Positions 17,293 to 25,449 of a DNA stretch of 64,000 nucleotides are shown one piece after another. The notes beneath the pieces are model-generated. The model made no database searches. It saw nothing but the letters and a program-made list of their open reading frames with translations, and had not been told where the DNA came from. The stretch's first letter is position 1. Each line of letters starts with the position of its first letter. Source of the stretch: a virus; IMG/VR virus record IMGVR_UViG_3300044646_001257, positions 1 to 64,000 of that record; one strand, 5' to 3'. Made by a program: the position numbers and the translations under genes.

Positions 17293-17541
17293 ATGAAAGA
17301 CTATATTACATTAAAGGATGTAAAATCCAGATACAAAGAAGATTTATTATTCGTAAAAACAAACCCGAAACTGTTTATTATTAATTTATTTACGCAAAAT
17401 AAACAATTTAGACATTGGGAATATATGTGGATCAAAGTAATAATTGGACTTATAAGATTATACTTTGTAAGTTTTATATGTAGATGTAAATTTTGGATTG
17501 TTTGTATTTTAAGTGGACATTTTCCTTGGGAAATAAAATAA
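17293..17541 (+). CDS. Small membrane protein
   Basis: The 82-residue protein has a charged N-terminal third (LKDVKSRYKEDLLF) and a hydrophobic, aromatic C-terminal half (about residues 44-74) that can form one or two membrane spans, with two cysteines near IVCILSG. It starts 4 bases after the mom-like gene and so shares its transcript, and it ends 2 bases from the convergent GIY-YIG gene. No family is recognised. Small size and position would fit a membrane effector, holin-like or superinfection-exclusion protein, but nothing in the sequence decides this. Confidence 0.5.
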   Translation: MKDYITLKDVKSRYKEDLLFVKTNPKLFIINLFTQNKQFRHWEYMWIKVIIGLIRLYFVSFICRCKFWIVCILSGHFPWEIK

Positions 17542-17543
17542 AA

Positions 17544-18287
17544 CTAATATTTTCTTTTATGTAATTTGATCGTGGTTAATGATACTCCATACTTCTCACT
17601 TAATGCATTGTTAGTAAAACTACCACTCTTTAAATCATCAACAAATTCATTCTTTCTAAGCGCAAAATTTCTCTTTTGTTCACTAATCTTACGTTTCATT
17701 TCATCACTCATAGCACCACGCTTTTTGCCTTTTAATCCATTATCATAACTGTAATTAATATTACGATTAGCCAATTTGTCATTTCTCTCCTTGTACTTAA
17801 GTGTACCACTGTCAATACCATACTTGTCAACAAACCACTCCAAAGTATAACGTCCTACAGCACGATCACGTTGCCTTTCTTTAGCCTCATCACTATGCTT
17901 TTTACCGTGCATAGGATTTTTAGCTCCTAGATTAATATCAGATAGTAACTGACGAGTTTCTTCTTTATCAGGATTATGTGTAAAATTATCGCCTCCACTT
18001 GCGGTTGGGGTAATATTATAACCTATATCACGCATATAGGGTTTAAACATATCTAAATAAAATTGTTCTCGTTTAAACAATTCACATTCTATTACATTTT
18101 CTAATATAATAAATTCAAAACTGTTTTCCCCGTAAAAATCCCAAGCGTGTTGTAATTTAGGATTCTTATGTTTATTCTTTTTTAAATCATTTTTATGTTC
18201 CCACCAACGACGATCAATATCTTTAGCAGAACCAATATAAAACTTGCCATTCTTAACATTTGTAATTTTGTATATACCACTTTTCAT
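17544..18287 (-). CDS. GIY-YIG homing-type endonuclease
   Basis: The N-terminus MKSGIYKITNVKNGKFYIGS holds the GIY...YIG motif, with Arg26/Arg27 and a following HKNDL region, and Glu near residue 90 as the expected metal ligand of the nuclease. The middle has a NUMOD3-type DNA-binding motif (GAKNPMHGKKHSDEAKE) and a second copy-like stretch (KRGAMSDEMKRKISEQKR). The C-terminus (NNALSEKYGVSLTTIKLHK) looks like a small helix-turn-helix. It resembles T4 Seg and other free-standing homing endonucleases, which spread next to conserved genes; here it lies just downstream of the major capsid gene, beyond that gene's terminator. It has its own sigma70-type promoter. Confidence 0.88.
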   Translation of the reverse strand: MKSGIYKITNVKNGKFYIGSAKDIDRRWWEHKNDLKKNKHKNPKLQHAWDFYGENSFEFIILENVIECELFKREQFYLDMFKPYMRDIGYNITPTASGGDNFTHNPDKEETRQLLSDINLGAKNPMHGKKHSDEAKERQRDRAVGRYTLEWFVDKYGIDSGTLKYKERNDKLANRNINYSYDNGLKGKKRGAMSDEMKRKISEQKRNFALRKNEFVDDLKSGSFTNNALSEKYGVSLTTIKLHKRKY

Positions 18288-18295
18288 ATAATATA

Positions 18296-18324
18296 AGTAT
18301 ATACAAGTTCTATGGTAATGTCAA
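18296..18324 (-). promoter_or_regulatory. Sigma70-type promoter for the GIY-YIG gene
   Basis: On the minus strand: TTGACA (18319-18324), a 17-base spacer and TATACT (18296-18301), then 8 bases to the ATG at 18287. It has the same boxes as the promoter of the mom-like gene and would again give an almost leaderless transcript. Confidence 0.7.
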
Positions 18325-18345
18325 TTATTTTTTATTAGTGCAAGA

Positions 18346-18373
18346 AAAAACCCCAACTTTCGTTGGGGTTTTT
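18346..18373 (-). terminator. Intrinsic terminator after major capsid gene
   Basis: A 12-base-pair perfect stem (18346-18357 with 18362-18373) with a 4-base loop, GC core CCCCAAC/GTTGGGG, flanked by A and T runs, so it can work in both directions. It lies 25 bases after the stop of the major capsid gene. Confidence 0.9.
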
Positions 18374-18397
18374 GAGTTATTTTATTTCTACTAAGTA

Positions 18398-20224
18398 TTA
18401 TACGGTATCGAGATCGCCGATAATAACTTTTCCATAGAACTCTGGGCGCACTACCTTCTTAGCGTAGCGGGTCATTACGCCTCTACGTGGAGTGAAGTTC
18501 ACTGGATCATAGACCAATGGAGTTTGGATTAGTGGGATATATGGAGCATATACAGCACCGGTTTCTAGGAAGTTGTTTCCACGGAAACCAACCAATACTA
18601 CGTTATCGGTCATGTATGGGTTCTTGTAAACTTGGAAGCGAGAAGCAAAGCTACCAACGCGGCTTACGCCCATTGCGAACTTAGCTTGATCACCATCAGT
18701 GTTTACTACATATCCTGGGATTGATTCTAGGATAGTTGCAACGTCTGGACTTACGACCAAGAAGTTTGCACCACCACGTAGGGTCAATTTTTGGATTGTG
18801 TTAGATACCTTTTGGATCTTGTTTCCAAGAGTTTGGAACCAAGTGCTCTTTACGTAAGCAGTACGGTTTGGTGAACTGTTTGCATTACGTGTGAAGATTG
18901 CTTCACCAGTAGTTGCATTCAATCCCTTGCTGAATTCAACACCGATTTGGGCGGACCAAGCTTCGGTTGTTATGCCTTGAACGGCTTCGTTCAACATGTC
19001 TAGGATTTCAAGATCGATTTCCATAGATACATATTCACTCAATAGAGCAGTAAGTTCTGCTTCTGCGTCGATGGAGTGATATGCGTTCAAGTCTTGAGCC
19101 AATTCTGGGGTCCAGACTGCTTTCAACTTACGGGTCTTAGCAACGATTGGTTCGCTGTTTAGTACCAAGTTTACTTCTGGGATACTGATATCAGTATCGA
19201 TGCTTTGTGTAGGAACGTTACCAGCGGTACCGGAACCTTCACCTGGGGTCTTACCAGCTTCGAAGTCACCACGTAGGTTATCGGTAGGTTGTAGACTATA
19301 GATCAACTTAACGTTGCTTGCTGCACCACCGAATGCGCTATTAGAAGCGGATACGATATATACGGATTGATAGAATGGATTGCTCAAACTACCAGTGTTA
19401 ATTGCTTTTGAATAGGTGTTCAATACCAAACCATTGCTTCTTAGAGAAGTTGGTGCAACTGAACCTGAAATCAAGTTGAATGAACGTACTGCGTTCAAGT
19501 CAACGTTGTACATATATCCTTGACCAGCAACACCAGTGGTGTTGTCGTCGTGGTTCAAGATAACCTTGAACAACTTCTTAGCTACGACAGATGCGCTTAA
19601 TTCAGCAGCAAATTGAACGTCGTTCCAAGAAGCGGTTTGGATGGTGTTACCAGTTGCGGTTGCAGTTGCACTCTTAGCTAGGGTAATAGCAGAGCTACTT
19701 ACTGGACGAACTGAATAAGCAAAAGCACCTTGACCGTATAGACCACGTACTGCGTCATCAGTTGAACCCAACTTCTTACCTGTACCACCAAACAAACTGT
19801 CGTTCAATTGCTTACCTGCACGGGTAGTTACGGAACTACCGTTGTTCAAGTTACGCAAATCACTACCAGGAGCGGTTGTACCATACTTGAAGTCTAGATA
19901 GAAAATTAGACCAGATGGTAGATTCATTGGTTGTACGCTGACGAATTCCTTAGCGGCGATTTCAGCGAATACACGACGTACCAATGGTAGAGCTACACCA
20001 GCCCATTGTTCTGAACTGGTAGAGGTACCGGTGGTGGTTGCTTCGTCAAGCAATTGTTTTGCTTGGTTTTCCAATAGGATTGACATATGTGCTTTTTCAA
20101 CACCTTGGCAACCTTCTAGGAGGCCTGTCTTTTCCCACTTGGATTGTAGTCCACGTGTTTCAGCCATCAATTTGGCTTGTGGATTCATATTTCCTGTCAA
20201 TAGACTTTTTACATCCATACTCAT
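18398..20224 (-). CDS. 23: Major capsid protein, gp23-like
   Basis: The 608-residue protein has the hallmark T4 gp23 block: VALPLVRRVFAEIAAKEFVS (about residues 77-96) followed by VQPMNLPSGLIFYLDFKYG. The N-terminal 61 residues correspond to the gp23 propeptide; LLDEA at 58-62 matches the prohead-protease consensus Leu-x-Glu, so cutting after Glu61 would give mature protein starting ATTTG. The fold is HK97-like and the protein builds the hexamers of the head. It follows the scaffold gene by 52 bases and has a strong terminator after it, suiting high expression. At 608 residues it is longer than T4 gp23 (521), with extra Ser/Ala-rich segments in the middle. Confidence 0.95.
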   Translation of the reverse strand: MSMDVKSLLTGNMNPQAKLMAETRGLQSKWEKTGLLEGCQGVEKAHMSILLENQAKQLLDEATTTGTSTSSEQWAGVALPLVRRVFAEIAAKEFVSVQPMNLPSGLIFYLDFKYGTTAPGSDLRNLNNGSSVTTRAGKQLNDSLFGGTGKKLGSTDDAVRGLYGQGAFAYSVRPVSSSAITLAKSATATATGNTIQTASWNDVQFAAELSASVVAKKLFKVILNHDDNTTGVAGQGYMYNVDLNAVRSFNLISGSVAPTSLRSNGLVLNTYSKAINTGSLSNPFYQSVYIVSASNSAFGGAASNVKLIYSLQPTDNLRGDFEAGKTPGEGSGTAGNVPTQSIDTDISIPEVNLVLNSEPIVAKTRKLKAVWTPELAQDLNAYHSIDAEAELTALLSEYVSMEIDLEILDMLNEAVQGITTEAWSAQIGVEFSKGLNATTGEAIFTRNANSSPNRTAYVKSTWFQTLGNKIQKVSNTIQKLTLRGGANFLVVSPDVATILESIPGYVVNTDGDQAKFAMGVSRVGSFASRFQVYKNPYMTDNVVLVGFRGNNFLETGAVYAPYIPLIQTPLVYDPVNFTPRRGVMTRYAKKVVRPEFYGKVIIGDLDTV

Positions 20225-20276
20225 ATTTTTGTTTCTTTCTATATTAATTACTGTTAGGTTTTTACTCGCAAACTAA

Positions 20277-21353
20277 TTACTTCTTGATTCCTGCGAGTTT
20301 TTGGAATCTTGAAGCCATTACTTCAGCTTGAGGTTCTACAATGGTAGAATCAGGCTTTGTACTGGATACTGGTTTGCTTGCCAAACCTTCGGTGATAGTT
20401 TGAGCAGTTGTATTGGTCTTTTTCTTGACAACTGATGCACCGGAATTAAGTGATTCGGCTAAAACTGTATATGCCAACTTGACTTCACGAATATTCTTGG
20501 TCAAGTCGAAAGTGTTGATGATCTTCAACTTTTGATCTTCGGTAAGAGCTTTACCTTTGAACAATTTGTTGGTGTAGAGCAACTTAGCATTCAATAGATT
20601 TGTTTCAGATAGAACACTCTTCAAATACTTTACAGTCTTGATGTGTTCGCTCAATTGAGACTTTAGTTGTTCGTTTTCTTCGTTGATAGCTACTAGAGCT
20701 TCTGCCATTTCTTCAGCGGATACTTCTTCTGAGTATTCACCTTCTGAAGGAGATGGAACTTGAGCTGGGGCTGGAGCTGGTACTTCAGCAGCTGGAGCGG
20801 CTGGAGCAACAGGAGCTTCTGGAGCTGGAGCAGGTGCTGGTGCAGCTGCTGGATCTTCGCCTTCTAGTTCTGCTAGAAGTTCGTCTAGATTAATTTCTTC
20901 TTCCATTGAATCATCAGATTCACCGGCATCGTCGGAATCTCCTTCGGATACTACTTCACCTTCTAGTTCTGCTAGAATTTCGTCTAGTTCTTCACTAGTT
21001 ACTTCAGCACCTTCTTCAACGGCAGCTTCTTCTTCAAGCTTTACGTCGAATTCTTGCTTACCTGCTGGAGTTGTGTTTTTATTTGAAGCTGGTGATGGTT
21101 TGGTTGGGTGTTGTTTTGTAGCAACATTGCTGTCATCCTTACCAATGTTAGAAGATGCAAGTTTTTCTTCAATCTTGCCTTCTTCACCTTCTGGTGCTTC
21201 GGTTTCTTCTGCCATTTCTTCCTTGAGTTTATCTGCAAACATTTCTTTCATACTGTTTGCAAAACTTTCTTCGAGGAAGGTCTTTGCATTTGCCAATGCT
21301 GTTTCACGTACAGCCTTTGCATCCGCAATGCTTTCTTTTAATAGATCGCTCAT
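20277..21353 (-). CDS. 22: Prohead core scaffold protein, gp22-like
   Basis: I place the start at 21353 (MSDLLKESIADAK), since upstream codons are in the AT-rich intergenic region. The protein is highly charged and helical, with Glu-rich blocks and a Pro/Ala-rich stretch (about residues 170-195), and ends ASRFQKLAGIKK, the typical gp22 C-terminus. T4 gp22 is the major internal scaffold and is chopped by the prohead protease during maturation; several Leu-x-Glu and Ile-x-Glu sites are present. It lies directly before the capsid gene, as in T4. An AAAGG about 13 bases before the ATG may serve as ribosome-binding site, and the nearest ATATTTATT-type motif is about 100 bases upstream. Confidence 0.88.
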   Translation of the reverse strand: MSDLLKESIADAKAVRETALANAKTFLEESFANSMKEMFADKLKEEMAEETEAPEGEEGKIEEKLASSNIGKDDSNVATKQHPTKPSPASNKNTTPAGKQEFDVKLEEEAAVEEGAEVTSEELDEILAELEGEVVSEGDSDDAGESDDSMEEEINLDELLAELEGEDPAAAPAPAPAPEAPVAPAAPAAEVPAPAPAQVPSPSEGEYSEEVSAEEMAEALVAINEENEQLKSQLSEHIKTVKYLKSVLSETNLLNAKLLYTNKLFKGKALTEDQKLKIINTFDLTKNIREVKLAYTVLAESLNSGASVVKKKTNTTAQTITEGLASKPVSSTKPDSTIVEPQAEVMASRFQKLAGIKK

Positions 21354-21454
21354 AATTATATTTCTGCCTTTCTTATTGTTATTTGTTGGTGAAGCTATTG
21401 AAGAACTCCAAAGAAGATAAATGTATGTGACATCAAAGAATGATGTATTTGAAT

Positions 21455-21463
21455 AATAAATAT
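21455..21463 (-). promoter_or_regulatory. Putative late promoter motif before scaffold gene (ATATTTATT)
   Basis: A one-base variant on the minus strand in the 155-base divergent gap, 101 bases before the scaffold start. It probably drives the scaffold-capsid transcript. Confidence 0.4.
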
Positions 21464-21494
21464 AATTTAAAATTGAAACAAATGAAAATATTTT

Positions 21495-21503
21495 ATATTT
21501 ATT
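21495..21503 (+). promoter_or_regulatory. Putative late promoter motif, plus strand (ATATTTATT)
   Basis: A one-base variant ending 5 bases before the ATG at 21509. It is divergent from the copy at 21455-21463. Confidence 0.5.
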
Positions 21504-21508
21504 GATAT

Positions 21509-22102
21509 ATGCCTGCAAAAAGCGAAAAACAAGCCAGACTATTTAGATTGGTAAGAGCACTACAAAAAGGTGGAATCAAATCAAAAGAAGTTTCACCACA
21601 AGTTCGTAAGATGGCACGTACCATCAAACCAAGTAGTGTAAAACACTTTGTTAAATTGAAAGAAATATTGAAAAGTCTTAATGAAGCAGAATATTCATTA
21701 AGTGATTTTGATATCATTAAAGGCAAATCATTTAACCAAGTGCTAAAAGAAAATGAAGGTATTGCGTTTACTAAAAAAGAAATGTTAACTTTTCAAAGTA
21801 AACAAGCGGGATTTAGTGGATTTGGAAAAACAAATTTTATTCCTAACCCACCAGAAAATACAAAAATAGAAACTGAAATATTTAGTAATGGTAGTACCAA
21901 GAAATATGTGTTTAAAAAGCTCATAGATCAAAAAAATGAAAATTTAATTGTATATGCTTGTTTTATTCAAAGATCTTATCCTGATAAACCAGACAAAGAA
22001 ATATTCAGTATGTTAAGTACTGCTTTGGATAAGAATAAAGATTCTGAACAAACAAAAACCCTATCTGACTTTATAGATAGAATTAACTCTTATGGCCTAT
22101 AA
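21509..22102 (+). CDS. Protein with N-terminal DUF3008-like domain
   Basis: Residues 1-48 (MPAKSEKQARLFRLVRALQK, then SPQVRKMARTIKPSSVKHF) match the small DUF3008-type domain found in phage and bacterial proteins, whose function is unknown. The remaining 150 residues are not recognised; they include a KKYVFKKLID strand and a helical C-terminus. The gene is one of two plus-strand genes set between the scaffold and protease genes on the other strand, so it looks like a later insertion into the head cluster. Its ATG is 5 bases after an ATATTTATT motif, and its end overlaps the next gene by 11 bases. Confidence 0.7.
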   Translation: MPAKSEKQARLFRLVRALQKGGIKSKEVSPQVRKMARTIKPSSVKHFVKLKEILKSLNEAEYSLSDFDIIKGKSFNQVLKENEGIAFTKKEMLTFQSKQAGFSGFGKTNFIPNPPENTKIETEIFSNGSTKKYVFKKLIDQKNENLIVYACFIQRSYPDKPDKEIFSMLSTALDKNKDSEQTKTLSDFIDRINSYGL

Positions 22103-22550
22103 TTTCAATCCAAATCTAGCTAAACATATGAATTCCACAAAAGACAATTATAAGTTTATAAAAAGAACTGGGGACGAAACTCCATATTCCAACCCAGATG
22201 TGCGTTCTATGAATAATAGCTACAACAATTATAAGTCTCCAAAATTAATTAACTTTATAAACAATGATAATTTTGAAGAAGAAAAAATGTTTAAGTTAGA
22301 AGATATAGATAATCCAAACGGATGGGATTTTACGGAAATTGATATATTGGGTGAAATGAATTTTCGTATAGATGATGAATACAGAATGTTTTCTGAAATA
22401 GAAGTTCCATCTTTAGATATGGTCAACGAGAAAAGAAAAACCTTCGTCTATAAAACAGACGAAGGTTATGTGATAGAAGCAAATAGAAGATACGTTTTTG
22501 AATCGTTCGATAAAATGTTGGAATTTATTGATTCGATACCGATGAGTTAA
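22092..22550 (+). CDS. Uncharacterised acidic protein
   Basis: The 152-residue protein is Asn/Asp/Glu-rich with no recognised domain. The second half (WDFTEIDILGEMNFRIDDEY onward) is acidic and predicted beta/alpha; the end reads YVIEANRRYVFESFDKMLEF. It overlaps the previous gene by 11 bases at its start (ATG at 22128 is an alternative) and the convergent gene by 26 bases at its end. An 11-bp hairpin that can terminate the opposite strand is embedded in its codons at 22439-22467. Confidence 0.6.
   Translation: MAYNFNPNLAKHMNSTKDNYKFIKRTGDETPYSNPDVRSMNNSYNNYKSPKLINFINNDNFEEEKMFKLEDIDNPNGWDFTEIDILGEMNFRIDDEYRMFSEIEVPSLDMVNEKRKTFVYKTDEGYVIEANRRYVFESFDKMLEFIDSIPMS
22439..22467 (-). terminator. 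Intrinsic terminator for minus strand inside a plus-strand gene
   Basis: A perfect 11-bp stem (22439-22449 with 22457-22467) and a 7-base loop; read on the minus strand it is followed by TTTCTTTTC. It lies about 58 bases beyond the stop of the minus-strand gene 22525-22956 and within the coding region of the convergent gene. Confidence 0.7.
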
Positions 22551-22956
22551 TAGTGCCTTCTTGTGGTTTTGGATCAGTGTGTACTTGGTCGGCAATTTCA
22601 AAATAACGTTCCAATCTCATACCAACTTGTTCATACAACATTTCAAGTTGTTTTTCAATTTCTTTCATTTTGTTGGCTTCTTCATACATTTTGGCAGCGT
22701 CTCTTTTGATTTCTTTCATATCACGTTCAACCATTTTGGCTTGCATCCAGTCGCCACATTCTTTAATTGCGTAGCGTTCTGCTAGATTAACAGCCTCCAT
22801 AATTTTTTGTGCAGTTTCATATACACAATCGGCTTTTAATCCCTTGCGATATTCATTATAGGATCTAATAGCACCAACCATTTTTGACTTTTCTTCTTTG
22901 GTAAGTGGACTATAAGCTACTTCAGTGGAATTTTCTAGTAAATGTTTTAATTTCAT
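22525..22956 (-). CDS. Helical head-region protein with capsid-targeting-like N-terminus
   Basis: The 143-residue protein begins MKLKHLLENSTE, a member of the capsid-targeting-like set with LLE as a possible protease cut site. The rest is helical and highly charged (MKEIKRDAAKMYEEANKMKE and EIEKQLEMLYEQVG), probably a coiled coil. It lies directly after the prohead protease gene; its ATATTTATA motif overlaps the protease stop region. By position and composition it could be an internal head or core protein. No family is recognised. Confidence 0.65.
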   Translation of the reverse strand: MKLKHLLENSTEVAYSPLTKEEKSKMVGAIRSYNEYRKGLKADCVYETAQKIMEAVNLAERYAIKECGDWMQAKMVERDMKEIKRDAAKMYEEANKMKEIEKQLEMLYEQVGMRLERYFEIADQVHTDPKPQEGTINSSVSNQ

Positions 22957-22960
22957 ACTT

Positions 22961-22969
22961 TATAAATAT
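22961..22969 (-). promoter_or_regulatory. Putative late promoter motif ATATTTATA
   Basis: An exact minus-strand copy ending 4 bases before the ATG at 22956, reaching the last base of the protease gene. Confidence 0.55.
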
Positions 22970-23571
22970 TATAATTCTGATAGAATGTTGTGAATAATTC
23001 TTTCTACATTACCGTATGGGTTGACAATTGTTCTTTGTTCTACACTTTCATTGATTTTGCCTTGAGGATACATAAAGGCACCTTGTGTACTAGGATTGCT
23101 TACAAAGTCAAATGCGATCAAATCAAAATCGTCTTGTACAATGTCGGCACCTTCTCTCATATCTTTTTTAACACTGCCTAATCCTCTGCTGCTAATACCT
23201 AATAAAATTCCAGATTGCAATAAATCTCTAAGAATATTACCACTTGGTGTGGGCAGTATTTCAACTGTTCCAACCAAATCTTTGTCTTCCCAACCCATAT
23301 CAACAATGTTGTGACTAACGTTCTTTAAGTTAACCACGCTGCTTTCTGGATGATCCAACTCACCCATAGCACGACGTTGTTTTACGAAGTTTTGCATATA
23401 CTTTTCAGCTTCACGCTTTAGTACATCTTCTGGGTACACTCTTCCATTTTGATTCTTTGCATCCGCACGTTGTAATACGCCGGTTACGTATAGTTTTCCA
23501 TCTTTAAGAGATTCATTTAAAGATGTCTTTTTAAATTCAAATGGTAATATGTCTATCAATACTTGTTTCAT
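22969..23571 (-). CDS. 21: Prohead protease, gp21-like (S80 family)
   Basis: The start at 23571 (MKQVLIDILPFEF) avoids overlap with the gene before; a longer reading to 23634 is possible. The 200-residue protein shows the S80 serine protease blocks: NGRVYPEDVLKREAEKYM, GELDHPES with the catalytic His74, and LLGISSRGLG with the catalytic serine near residue 127-128, followed by FDLIAFDFVSNPS. T4 gp21 digests the scaffold and trims capsid and internal proteins after Leu/Ile-x-Glu during head maturation. It lies between head genes, as expected. It is the enzyme predicted to process the capsid-targeting-like leaders found elsewhere in this window. Confidence 0.92.
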   Translation of the reverse strand: MKQVLIDILPFEFKKTSLNESLKDGKLYVTGVLQRADAKNQNGRVYPEDVLKREAEKYMQNFVKQRRAMGELDHPESSVVNLKNVSHNIVDMGWEDKDLVGTVEILPTPSGNILRDLLQSGILLGISSRGLGSVKKDMREGADIVQDDFDLIAFDFVSNPSTQGAFMYPQGKINESVEQRTIVNPYGNVERIIHNILSEL

Positions 23572-23578
23572 ATATGTG

Positions 23579-24583
23579 TTAAGCTTTAGGTTGTGTTGTT
23601 CCTGGTTGTTTTGATTGATCTGGTTGATTTGCAACAGTTGCGTCTTGCTTATCTGCGGTTATTGTGTTTTGTGGAACAACATTTTGTTGACTTTGAGGGT
23701 CAACCAATGCTTTTGATTTAGCAACTTGATATTGATCTTTTGGTTTCAAATTATCAGCATTACCTAAAATTTTAAGTTTAAATCCTGGCTTGATGAAAAA
23801 TTTAGCTACTTTTTGTTTATTTTCTTCACGACCAATTATTATAATAACGTATCTGTCGTAGTAATAATCAATAGCAACACCAGTTACATTTATAGTATAA
23901 TCTGTCTCAGGTTGTTTATATCCTTTACTGGCTCTAACTACGATTTTCTTACCTAAAATTTTGTCTTGGATTGTTTTTTGTAGATTGTTCTTTAATGCCT
24001 CGGTTGAACCTTTTAACTTGGTATCAAATGCTGTAAAATCAGGCAATACATCATATGTTTTTAAATCTACAGATGGTGAAGGTTCGGCTTGCTTTGGTTG
24101 TTGAGTTGGAGGTTGAGCAGGTGACGGTTGTGGAACAGAAGCTTTCTGACCTTCTTGTTCATATTTTAAACCATTAAAACCTTCAGTAAATGGTAAACTT
24201 CCTTGTTTATAACCAATCAAATTTGGATCTAAATTTGGATCATTATGTTGAACCAATCCATTTTTATCTGTATATGTATCTCCCAATTCAATTGATTGAG
24301 CAGGAGTACTATATGCTGGTTCACTATACATTTGATTTTCCAACTTATAATTAGGACTTCTTTTAATTGGCTTAGCTAATTTATATCCCAATTGTGTGTA
24401 TGTATCTGGTCTTGCTCCTCTTTTGGAAAAAGCAAATGGAGTTCTTGCAGCGTCACCACCAACAGCAACTGGACCAGAAGCAACAGGTGCGGTACCTGTT
24501 GTACTAGCTTCATTTTTAACCTTTAGGTTGGTTAAAATCTTTTTAATCTTTTGTTTAAGATTTTGCTTCATTTTTGACATCAA
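23579..24583 (-). CDS. Uncharacterised head-region protein, Pro/Gln-rich
   Basis: The 334-residue protein has a basic N-terminus (KMKQNLKQKIKKIL), then NEASTTGTAPVASGPVAVGG and a segment ending TPFAFSKRG that I have seen in proteins beside the protease in other T4-like phages. A Pro/Gln-rich linker (about residues 150-172) precedes a small beta domain (about 205-275, with DYTINVTGVAIDYYYDRYVI), and the end is Gln-rich and disordered. It overlaps the preceding gene by 29 bases and ends 7 bases before the protease start. Role unknown; probably head assembly. Confidence 0.6.
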   Translation of the reverse strand: MMSKMKQNLKQKIKKILTNLKVKNEASTTGTAPVASGPVAVGGDAARTPFAFSKRGARPDTYTQLGYKLAKPIKRSPNYKLENQMYSEPAYSTPAQSIELGDTYTDKNGLVQHNDPNLDPNLIGYKQGSLPFTEGFNGLKYEQEGQKASVPQPSPAQPPTQQPKQAEPSPSVDLKTYDVLPDFTAFDTKLKGSTEALKNNLQKTIQDKILGKKIVVRASKGYKQPETDYTINVTGVAIDYYYDRYVIIIIGREENKQKVAKFFIKPGFKLKILGNADNLKPKDQYQVAKSKALVDPQSQQNVVPQNTITADKQDATVANQPDQSKQPGTTQPKA

Positions 24584-25433
24584 TCTTTTTAATTTCTTCT
24601 ATCAATTCGTATACATTTAACAATGAAGTCAATTGATTTTCTTTAATTACGCCAACACAAGATTTTGTTGAAAACTGACTAATAACTTCATTTATTTTAA
24701 TTTTAACCACTTCAGAGGTAACATTCTTCACTTGATCTTTTAATACTCCACTTATTCTCTTGTACTCTTCGTTGACGTATTTTGTAAATTTACTGGAGTT
24801 GGAAACATTAGTAATATATTCTTTTAGAAGTTTCTTTTGATCTGGCAAAAGATTGTTGTATTTGGTATTGAAGTTTTCAATCAAGAATTTATAGGCCAAC
24901 AATCTAACTTCAGCACTTTGATTTCCATAAACATCCATCATTTCTTGTTCTGACTTCTTTTCTTTTGTTAAGCTCTCAACAATATATTCTCTTGATTCTA
25001 ACAATTCAGATACATCAAACTTGACTTCACTTTTATCTTGATCTTCAAATAATTTGTATATAGAGGCGTATAACTTATAATTTGGAATTTTATTTTTCAA
25101 AAATTCGTCTATATTATACTTCTCTTTTATTTCTTTAATTATGTTGTACTTTTGCTTGTTCAATTCGCGTTCATCTAGTTTGGAACGTGTTTGCAAAACA
25201 ACATTCAAAAGACGTTCAGCGGAAGAAGCATCTTTGCTTTTTTGTTGTAGGATGAAATTGTAAAGTTGCACTTCTTTTCCTAGTTCTTTGCTTTCGTGAA
25301 AATACTTGAACATCAGATTTTTGGTAAATGATTCATCTCTCCCCGCTAGAATGTCGGCTGTTATTTGTCTAGTGAGTAGTTCAAACAATATTCCAGCATT
25401 CTTGAATTTCGAATGTTTTGCTTTCTTGTGCAT
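24555..25433 (-). CDS. Conserved head-region protein, helical
   Basis: The 292-residue protein starts MHKKAKHSKFKNAGILFELL and continues TRQITADILAGRDES. This opening is characteristic of a conserved but uncharacterised protein encoded next to the portal gene in many marine T4-like phages. It is largely helical and lysine/glutamate-rich. It follows the portal gene (57 bases) with an ATATTTATA motif in the gap, 16 bases before the ATG. A role in head or portal assembly is inferred only from its constant neighbourhood. Confidence 0.65.
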   Translation of the reverse strand: MHKKAKHSKFKNAGILFELLTRQITADILAGRDESFTKNLMFKYFHESKELGKEVQLYNFILQQKSKDASSAERLLNVVLQTRSKLDERELNKQKYNIIKEIKEKYNIDEFLKNKIPNYKLYASIYKLFEDQDKSEVKFDVSELLESREYIVESLTKEKKSEQEMMDVYGNQSAEVRLLAYKFLIENFNTKYNNLLPDQKKLLKEYITNVSNSSKFTKYVNEEYKRISGVLKDQVKNVTSEVVKIKINEVISQFSTKSCVGVIKENQLTSLLNVYELIEEIKKIDVKNEAKS

Positions 25434-25449
25434 ATTATTTATTATTATT

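Noticed and set aside
13059-17541. Calling the island a Pycsar defence system
   Set aside because: The cyclase is present, but I saw no cyclic-nucleotide-binding domain or standard Pycsar effector; the base pocket and ankyrin fusion also differ.
20277-21518. Scaffold protein starting at 21518
   Set aside because: The first 55 codons would lie in the divergent regulatory gap and cover both promoter-like motifs and the start of the opposite gene; the product MSDLLKES from 21353 fits the family better.
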